Source: Thiohalospira sp051746205 (GTDB taxonomy: Bacteria; Pseudomonadota; Gammaproteobacteria; Thiohalospirales; Thiohalospiraceae). From it: 53,887 nt of DNA. The translations under genes and the position numbers were made by a program. The DNA is taken from assembly GCA_051746205.1 (NCBI GenBank), contig JBNJEU010000008.1, forward strand, positions 1 through 53,887, written 5' to 3'. Shown one piece after another: positions 48,156 through 53,887 of this stretch; the stretch's first letter is position 1; every line of letters begins with the position of its first letter. The notes beneath the pieces are model-generated. The model searched no databases, had not been told where the DNA came from, and saw only the letters and a program-made list of their open reading frames with translations.

Positions 48156-50174
48156 ATGCAGCAGCGCGACTTTGAACTGCACACCCAGTACCAGCCCGCC
48201 GGCGACCAGCCCACCGCCATCGAGGGGCTGGTGGGCGGCCTCGACGACGGCCTGATGTACCAGACCCTGCTCGGGGTCACCGGCTCCGGCAAGACCTTCT
48301 CCATGGCCAACGTCATCCAGCGGGTGCAGCGGCCGACACTGATCATGGCGCCGAACAAGACCCTGGCGGCGCAGCTCTATGGCGAGTTCAAGGAGTTCTT
48401 CCCGCGCAACGCGGTGGAGTACTTCGTCTCCTACTACGACTACTACCAGCCGGAGGCGTACGTCCCCTCCACCGACACCTTCATCGAGAAGGACGCCTCC
48501 ATCAACGACCACATCGAGCAGATGCGGCTCTCCGCCACCAAGGCGGTGATGGAGCGCAGCGACACCATCATCATCGCCACGGTCTCGGCCATCTACGGCC
48601 TGGGCGATCCGCAGTCGTACATGAAGATGCTGCTCCACCTGGAGCGTGGCGACGTGGTGGATCGCAACGACATCCTGCGGCGGCTCGCGGAGTTGCAGTA
48701 CAGCCGCAACGACACCGAACTCAAGCGCGCCACCTACCGGGTGCGCGGCGAGGTCATCGACGTCTACCCGGCCGACGCCGAGGCGGAGGCGGTGCGCATC
48801 GAGCTGTTCGACGACGAGGTCGAAAGCCTGGGCTACTTCGACCCGCTCACCGGCGAGGTGCTGCGCCGGGTCCCCCGGTTGACCATCTATCCGAAGACCC
48901 ATTACGTCACGCCGCGCGAGAAGCTGCTGGAGGCCATCGAGAAGATCAAGGTGGAACTGGCCGAGCGGCTGGAGCAGCTTTACCAGAACAACAAGCTGGT
49001 GGAGGCGCAGCGGCTGGAGCAGCGCACGAAGTTCGACATCGAGATGATGCTGGAGCTGGGGTACTGCTCCGGAATCGAGAACTATTCACGCTACCTCTCC
49101 GGACGCGGGCCGGGGGACCCGCCGCCAACGCTGATGGATTATCTGCCGCGCAACGCCGTGGTCTTCCTCGACGAGTCCCACGTCACCATCCCGCAGATCG
49201 GCGGCATGTATCGGGGCGACCGGGCGCGCAAGGAGAACCTGGTGGAGTACGGCTTTCGTCTGCCCTCGGCGCTGGACAACCGGCCGCTGAAGTTCGACGA
49301 GTTCGAGCGCCTCTGTCCGCAGTCCATCTTTGTCTCCGCGACCCCGGGACCGTACGAGGCCGAGCACGCCGGCCAGGTGGTGGAGCAGGTGGTGCGGCCC
49401 ACCGGCCTGGTGGACCCGACCATCGACATGCGGCCCGTCGCTACCCAGGTGGATGATCTCCTGTCCGAGGCGCATACCCTGTCCGAGAAGGGTCAGCGCT
49501 GCCTGGTCACCACCCTGACCAAGAAGATGGCCGAGGACCTCACCGACTACCTGGCCGAGCACGGGGTGCGGGTGCGCTACATGCACTCCGACATCGATAC
49601 CGTCGAGCGCATGGAGATCATTCGTGACCTGCGTCTCGGCGCCTTCGACGTGCTGGTGGGGATCAATCTGCTGCGCGAAGGCCTCGACATCCCCGAGGTG
49701 GCGCTGGTGGCGATCCTGGACGCCGACAAGGAGGGCTTCCTGCGCTCCGACCGTTCGCTGATCCAGACCATCGGTCGCGCCGCCCGGAACGTCGAGGGCC
49801 GGGTGATCCTGTATGCCGACAGCGTCACCAACTCCATGCGCCGCGCCATCGACGAGACCGAACGGCGCCGGGAGAAACAGATCGCCCACAACGAGGCCCA
49901 CGGCATCACCCCGAAGGGGATCGAGAAAAAAGTCGCCGACGTCATGGAGACCGGTTACGCCGGCGCTCCCAACGCCGCCGCTGAGCGGTATGCCCAGGTG
50001 GCCGACGAGGTGGCCGAGTACCAGGCGCTGCCCCCGGGTGAGCTGAAGAAAAAGCTTGAAGAGCTGGAGAAGGAGATGCTCGACAAGGCCCAGAACCTCG
50101 ATTTCGAGGAAGCGGCCCGGATCCGCGACCGGATCCGGGTGGTCCGGGAGAACAGCCTGGGTCTGGCGGGGTGA
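48156..50174 (+). CDS. uvrB: Excinuclease ABC subunit B
   Basis: 672 residues (E. coli 673). Walker A GVTGSGKT (40-47), the damage-clamping beta-hairpin region YDYYQPEAYVPSTDTFIEKD, the DESH helicase motif in FLDESHVTIPQ, and QTIGRAARN are present. The C-terminal UVR domain (LEELEKEMLDKAQNLDFEEAARIRDRI) binds UvrC. It verifies lesions in nucleotide excision repair. GAGGGAGACC precedes the ATG. No LexA box was seen in the 50 bases between the long hairpin and the start. Confidence 0.97.
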   Translation: MQQRDFELHTQYQPAGDQPTAIEGLVGGLDDGLMYQTLLGVTGSGKTFSMANVIQRVQRPTLIMAPNKTLAAQLYGEFKEFFPRNAVEYFVSYYDYYQPEAYVPSTDTFIEKDASINDHIEQMRLSATKAVMERSDTIIIATVSAIYGLGDPQSYMKMLLHLERGDVVDRNDILRRLAELQYSRNDTELKRATYRVRGEVIDVYPADAEAEAVRIELFDDEVESLGYFDPLTGEVLRRVPRLTIYPKTHYVTPREKLLEAIEKIKVELAERLEQLYQNNKLVEAQRLEQRTKFDIEMMLELGYCSGIENYSRYLSGRGPGDPPPTLMDYLPRNAVVFLDESHVTIPQIGGMYRGDRARKENLVEYGFRLPSALDNRPLKFDEFERLCPQSIFVSATPGPYEAEHAGQVVEQVVRPTGLVDPTIDMRPVATQVDDLLSEAHTLSEKGQRCLVTTLTKKMAEDLTDYLAEHGVRVRYMHSDIDTVERMEIIRDLRLGAFDVLVGINLLREGLDIPEVALVAILDADKEGFLRSDRSLIQTIGRAARNVEGRVILYADSVTNSMRRAIDETERRREKQIAHNEAHGITPKGIEKKVADVMETGYAGAPNAAAERYAQVADEVAEYQALPPGELKKKLEELEKEMLDKAQNLDFEEAARIRDRIRVVRENSLGLAG

Positions 50175-50192
50175 CGGAGAGGGGGCCGTCGG

Positions 50193-52133
50193 TCAGCTGT
50201 TCGGCCGCCCCTCGATGAGCTGGTCGACCACGCCCGGATCGGCCAGGGTGGAGGTGTCGCCCAGATCATCCAGCTGATTGGCCGCGATCTTGCGCAGGAT
50301 CCGGCGCATGATCTTGCCCGAACGGGTCTTCGGCAGGCCGGGTGCCCACTGGATGACGTCGGGGCTGGCGATGGGCCCGATCTCGCTGCGCACCTGGGCC
50401 ACCAGCGCCTTCTTCAGCTCGTCCGACGGCTCGGCGTCGTTGACCAGGATGACGAAGCAGTAGATCCCCTGGCCCTTCACGTCGTGAGGGAAGCCGACCA
50501 CGGCGGCCTCGGCGACGCCGTCGTGGGCCACCAGCGCCGATTCGATCTCGGCCGTGCCCATGCGGTGACCGGAGACGTTGAGCACGTCGTCCATGCGGCC
50601 GGTGATCCAGAAATCGCCGTCGGCGTCGCGGCGGGCACCGTCCTCGGAGAAGTAGCAGCCGGGGTAGGTGGAGAAGTAGGTCTTCTTGAAGCGCTCGTGG
50701 TCGCCGAACACGGTGCGCATCTGGCCCGGCCACGGCCGGGTGATGACCAGACCGCCTTCGCCCTCGCCCTCGACCACGTTGCCCTGGGCGTCACGCAGTT
50801 CCGGCACCACGCCGAAGAACGGCTGGGTGGCGGAGCCCGGCTTGAGGTCGGTGGCGCCGGGAAGCGGGGTGATCATGTGGCCGCCGGTCTCGGTCTGCCA
50901 CCAGGTGTCCACCACCGGGCAGCGACCGTCGCCGACCACGTGGTAGTACCACTCCCACGCCTCGGGGTTGATGGGCTCGCCGACGGTTCCCAGGATCCGC
51001 AGGCTCTTGCGCGAGGCCTTCTTCACCGGCTCGTCGCCCTCTTTCATCAGGGCGCGGATGGCGGTGGGGGCGGTATAGAAGATGTTGACCTGGTGCTTGT
51101 CCACGACCTGCCAGAAGCGCGAGGCGTCCGGGTAGCTCGGCACCCCTTCGAACAGCAGGGTGGTGGTGCCGTTGGCCAGCGGGCCGTAGATCATGTAGCT
51201 GTGGCCGGTGATCCAGCCGACGTCGGCGGTGCACCAGTAGACGTCGCCCTCCTGGAGGTCGAAGACGTAGCGGGTGGTCATCATGGCGTAAAGGAGGTAG
51301 CCGCCGGTGGTGTGCAGCACGCCCTTGGGGGTGCCGGTGGAGCCGGAGGTGTAGAGGATGAACAGCGGGTCCTCGGCGTCCATCGGTTCGCACGGGCAGT
51401 CGGCGGAGGTCGTCTCGGTGGCCTCGTGGTACCAGACGTCGCGGCCGTCGTGCCAGTCGATGTCGCCGCCGGTGTGCTTCACGGTGAGCACGGTGTGGAC
51501 ATCGGGGCACTCCACCACCGCCTTGTCGGCGTTGGCCTTCAGCGGCACGGAACGACCGCCGCGCAGGCCCTCGTCGGCGGTGATGACCACCTGGGCGCCG
51601 GCGTTCTGGATGCGGTCCTTCAGCGCCCCCGGAGAGAAGCCGCCGAAGACCACCGAGTGGATGGCGCCGATGCGGGCGCAGGCGAGCATGGCGTAGGAGG
51701 CCTCGGGGATCATCGGCATGTAGATGCAGACCCGGTCCCCCTTCTTTACGCCGCGCGCCTTCAGGGCGTTGGCCAGGCGGCTGACGTTCTCGTGGAGCGC
51801 GCGGTAGGTGATGTGCTGGTCGGTGTCGGGAGCGTCGCCTTCCCAGATGATCGCGGTCTGGTCGGCGCGCTTCTCCAGGTGGCGGTCGATGCAGTTGTAG
51901 GCGACGTTGAGTTCCGCGCCCTTGAACCACTCGATGTGGACATCGCCCTCGAAGCTCCAGTCCAGCACCTTGTCCCACGGCTTGAACCAGTCCAGGTACT
52001 TTTCGGCCTGCTCGGCCCAGAAGCCCTCGGGGTCCTCCACCGAGCGCCGGTACATGGCGTCATAGTCTTCCCGGGTGATGTGCGCCTGGGCGGCGATCTC
52101 GTTCGGGACCGGATAGACCTTCTGTTCGGACAT
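50193..52133 (-). CDS. acs: Acetyl-CoA synthetase
   Basis: 646 residues (E. coli 652). Adenylation motifs: YTSGSTGTPKGVLHT (A3), WWQTETGGHM (A5), and the A10 Lys in LPKTRSGKIMRRILR, the Lys that is acetylated to switch off the enzyme. It turns acetate, ATP and CoA into acetyl-CoA. It ends 18 bases from the convergent uvrB. The DnaQ-like and DUF294 genes upstream on the same strand are its usual partners in acetate-use loci of Pseudomonas and Vibrio. Confidence 0.97.
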   Translation of the reverse strand: MSEQKVYPVPNEIAAQAHITREDYDAMYRRSVEDPEGFWAEQAEKYLDWFKPWDKVLDWSFEGDVHIEWFKGAELNVAYNCIDRHLEKRADQTAIIWEGDAPDTDQHITYRALHENVSRLANALKARGVKKGDRVCIYMPMIPEASYAMLACARIGAIHSVVFGGFSPGALKDRIQNAGAQVVITADEGLRGGRSVPLKANADKAVVECPDVHTVLTVKHTGGDIDWHDGRDVWYHEATETTSADCPCEPMDAEDPLFILYTSGSTGTPKGVLHTTGGYLLYAMMTTRYVFDLQEGDVYWCTADVGWITGHSYMIYGPLANGTTTLLFEGVPSYPDASRFWQVVDKHQVNIFYTAPTAIRALMKEGDEPVKKASRKSLRILGTVGEPINPEAWEWYYHVVGDGRCPVVDTWWQTETGGHMITPLPGATDLKPGSATQPFFGVVPELRDAQGNVVEGEGEGGLVITRPWPGQMRTVFGDHERFKKTYFSTYPGCYFSEDGARRDADGDFWITGRMDDVLNVSGHRMGTAEIESALVAHDGVAEAAVVGFPHDVKGQGIYCFVILVNDAEPSDELKKALVAQVRSEIGPIASPDVIQWAPGLPKTRSGKIMRRILRKIAANQLDDLGDTSTLADPGVVDQLIEGRPNS

Positions 52134-52181
52134 GCCTCTGTTCTCCCAATCGCTGAAGGAATTCGAAATTCAGTAGACCCA

Positions 52182-52862
52182 TTATGGTCGGGACAATACC
52201 GATCGCAATGGTAATCGCCCGTTGCCGGCCATGTTCGCCCATTGGGCCAGCCAGACTTCGCCGGCGGCGATGGCGTCGGCGAGCGCGTCGTGGGCGCGGT
52301 GGCGGGGTAGCCCGTAAGCCGAGCGCACCGCGCCCAGACGCAGATCCTCGCGTCGCAGCGGCAGCCCGCGCCGCTCCCGGCGTTGCTGCTCCAGCCGCTG
52401 CGTGTCCACCATCGGAGCCAGGAACGGCCCACCGTACACGGAGCGACACGCGCGATCCAGAAAGGCGCGCTCGAACGGGGCGTGGTGGGCCACCAGTACG
52501 CGTCCGGCCAGTTCGCTCAGCACCCATGACAATACCGTTGCCAGCGGAAGGCCGTGGGCCACCGCGTCATCGGTGAGCCCGTGGACCACCACGCTCTCCT
52601 CGCGCAGCCGGGAGCGGGGCCGTACCAGCCAGTGCCTGTGGCTGGCCAGATCCAGCCGGTCCCCGCGCAGATGTACCAGCCCGACGCTGAGGATGTCGTC
52701 CGCTTCGGCGTCGATTCCCGAGGTCTCCAGGTCCAGCGCCACGAAATCCGTCTCCCGGCAGTCCCGCCGCCTCGACGGCGGCGGCGTCGCGAGATAGTCG
52801 TGCAGTGGCCCCTCGGAGGTTCGTGCCAGTGCGCGCCGCCGCTTCCAGTCCAGACCCGGCAT
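52182..52862 (-). CDS. DnaQ-like (DEDDh) 3'-5' exonuclease of the acs locus
   Basis: 226 residues. Exonuclease motifs: ExoI FVALDLETSGID, ExoII VAHHAPFERAFL, ExoIII HRAHDALADA with the DEDDh His. The approximately 45 N-terminal residues are basic (KRRRALART) and are not part of the nuclease. In many gammaproteobacteria this paralogue of the polymerase III epsilon subunit lies with a DUF294 protein beside acs; its substrate there is not established. The ATG giving MPGLDWKRRR was chosen because the only earlier start (TTG) lies against the inverted repeat with no ribosome site. Confidence 0.88.
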   Translation of the reverse strand: MPGLDWKRRRALARTSEGPLHDYLATPPPSRRRDCRETDFVALDLETSGIDAEADDILSVGLVHLRGDRLDLASHRHWLVRPRSRLREESVVVHGLTDDAVAHGLPLATVLSWVLSELAGRVLVAHHAPFERAFLDRACRSVYGGPFLAPMVDTQRLEQQRRERRGLPLRREDLRLGAVRSAYGLPRHRAHDALADAIAAGEVWLAQWANMAGNGRLPLRSVLSRP

Positions 52863-52870
52863 CGTGCTCA

Positions 52871-53105
52871 GCAAAGGGGGCGGGTCCGTTTACCCCCGGG
52901 GGCGCGGTGGGCCGCCGCCGGGACGTGCGACGCACCCTTCGGGTGCCCTGCGCTGCTCGCCCGGGAAGGGGCCGCTCGCGAACTCGCTTCGCTCGGACCG
53001 CGCTCGCTCTTCGCCCCTTCCCGGCCTGCGCTGCTCGGTGCGCCGCGAAAGGTCCCGGCGGCGGCCCACCGCGCCCCCGGGGGTAAACGGACCCGTCCCC
53101 TTTGC
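52871..53105. repeat. Long inverted repeat C (54-bp arms, 127-nt centre)
   Basis: Arms 52871-52924 and 53052-53105 match over 53 of 54 bases. The centre carries GCACCC-TTC-GGGTGC, a 12-bp inner stem (52961-52972 with 53013-53024) and two direct copies of CTGCGCTGCTCG (52948 and 53026). It is unlike the centre shared by A and B. The outer end reads GTCCCCTTT, as in the short palindromes at 11.8 and 12.45 kb. It fills the whole gap between the DUF294 stop (4 bases away) and the DnaQ-like start (8 bases away). Confidence 0.9.
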
Positions 53106-53109
53106 ATCC

Positions 53110-53887
53110 TCAACCGAACCGTCCCGCCTGATACCGCTGGGCCAGCCCCGCCTGATGGGTCTGGATCACCCGGAAGGCGTCTTTCAGGTGCTGGCGTTCC
53201 AGCCGCGACAATTCCTCCGGATCCAGGTGGTTGTTCGGCTCGCGTCCGGCGCGCAGGCAATCGGTCTGGTGCCGGATCCGGAGGTTGCCCAGCAGGTTGA
53301 AAGTGTCGATGAGCTCGGAAGCGTCGCCGCCGTTCATGTGCCCGTCGCGGGCCAGGGCCTCCAGTCGCGCGCGCGTGCCCAGCGTCGGCAGCCCGGCGGC
53401 CAGGGCCCGCACCCGTGCCAGATCGACGATGGTGATGAGCCCCTCCTTCTTGATGTCCAGGGTGTGGTCGTACTCGCCGCCGTGGTTGAGCACGAACTGG
53501 CGGAAGAAGCCCAGTGGCGGCTGGTGTTTCAGGGCGTTACCGGCCATCGCCGCCAGGAAGAGGGTGTTGCGGGCGCTCCACTCCAGGATCTCGGCGCGCA
53601 GCGCCATCACCGCCGCCTCGGCGCCCGCGCTGCCGGTGGTGAAGCGCATGTCGAAGAAGATGCTGGCGTGCATCAGCGCCTCGGGGTCGGGCTCGTGGGT
53701 CCAGCGGCGGAAATAGTCGCGCCAGCCGTCCACGGTCCGGAGCCAGTCGGGGTTGGTGGCCATGACGTTGCCGGGGCAGTAGGGGAAGCCGCAGGCGTCG
53801 AGGCCGTCGCTGACGCGCCGGGCCAGGGCCTCGAACCAGCCCCGGTGCTCGCCGGGATCCTCGAGCAGGATCAGGCCGTTGTCCTGA
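53110..53887 (-). CDS. DUF294 nucleotidyltransferase-like protein, 5' end cut by window edge
   Basis: At least 258 C-terminal residues. The visible start is QDNGLILLEDPGEH, then GFPYCPGNVMATNPDW, which belong to the DUF294 nucleotidyltransferase domain; the rest, with FFDMRFTTGS and NGGDASELIDTFNLLGNLRIRHQ, is DUF294 C-terminal domain. Complete members carry cyclic-nucleotide-binding and CBS domains before this, lying outside the window. They are thought to be signalling nucleotidyltransferases near acs/actP, with the reaction unknown. The open frame runs to the last base on the minus strand. Confidence 0.88.
   Translation of the reverse strand, partial: QDNGLILLEDPGEHRGWFEALARRVSDGLDACGFPYCPGNVMATNPDWLRTVDGWRDYFRRWTHEPDPEALMHASIFFDMRFTTGSAGAEAAVMALRAEILEWSARNTLFLAAMAGNALKHQPPLGFFRQFVLNHGGEYDHTLDIKKEGLITIVDLARVRALAAGLPTLGTRARLEALARDGHMNGGDASELIDTFNLLGNLRIRHQTDCLRAGREPNNHLDPEELSRLERQHLKDAFRVIQTHQAGLAQRYQAGRFG

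Overview
The window is a GC-rich (about two thirds G+C) chromosomal segment of a halophilic gammaproteobacterium, most likely of the Ectothiorhodospiraceae (Thiohalospira/Halorhodospira-like). The reasons are a photoactive yellow protein (PYP) with its chromophore genes, a Tat-exported high-potential iron-sulfur protein, two BCCT-type osmolyte transporters, and a typical gammaproteobacterial housekeeping backbone (thrS-infC-rpmI-rplT-pheS-pheT-ihfA-merR; yciV-yciO-trpS-scpA-scpB-rluB; fis; acs). The assignment is inferred from gene content alone. No prophage, integron, CRISPR array or insertion sequence was seen.

Layout. 1-4.9 kb: truncated EAL-HDOD regulator, two small membrane proteins, a RecJ-like nuclease, a META-domain envelope protein and fis with a CRP-like operator. 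4.9-11.7 kb, all on the minus strand: umuD-umuC, then pyp - pcl - tal - BCCT transporter. This makes and senses with p-coumaroyl PYP: TAL forms p-coumarate from tyrosine, pCL activates it, and PYP Cys69 carries it. 11.8-16 kb: a secreted SRPBCC protein bracketed by two copies of a short palindromic repeat, a UMF1-type MFS transporter, and a Gcr-type membrane protein. 16-23.6 kb: the translation operon thrS to merR, then tRNA-Pro. 23.7-27.4 kb: sulfotransferase, GT9 glycosyltransferase, an unknown protein, and an HD-GYP protein lacking its HD dyad. 27.5-35.8 kb: prmB-hemN, then yciV-yciO-trpS-scpAB-rluB-endonuclease III-like, tightly packed with ATGA overlaps. 35.8-43.6 kb: thioredoxin, an unknown gene coupled to a second BCCT transporter, DUF3581, hemH, a phosphohexomutase/galU pair, and HiPIP. 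43.7-53.9 kb: tRNA-Asn, a chemoreceptor with a periplasmic CZB-like domain, a Rossmann protein, an orphan pseudopilin, an aspartate-type aminotransferase, uvrB, and the acetate module (DUF294 - DnaQ-like exonuclease - acs).

The least explained structure is a set of very long hairpins filling three intergenic spaces. Two (40450-40609 and 47950-48105) have perfect 43- and 41-bp arms around a 74-nt centre. The centre is nearly the same in both, but the arm sequences are unrelated. The third (52871-53105) has 54-bp arms with one mismatch around a different 127-nt centre, and its ends resemble the short palindrome found twice at 11.8-12.5 kb. A conserved centre with locus-specific but self-complementary arms suggests a mobile or snap-back-generated element. 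The second most notable item is an acyl-carrier-like N-terminal segment in the PYP-type coumarate ligase.

No gene-free stretch exceeds 300 bases. The longest (43002-43293, 47862-48155, 15912-16177 and 52863-53109) hold promoters, leaders or the hairpins described.
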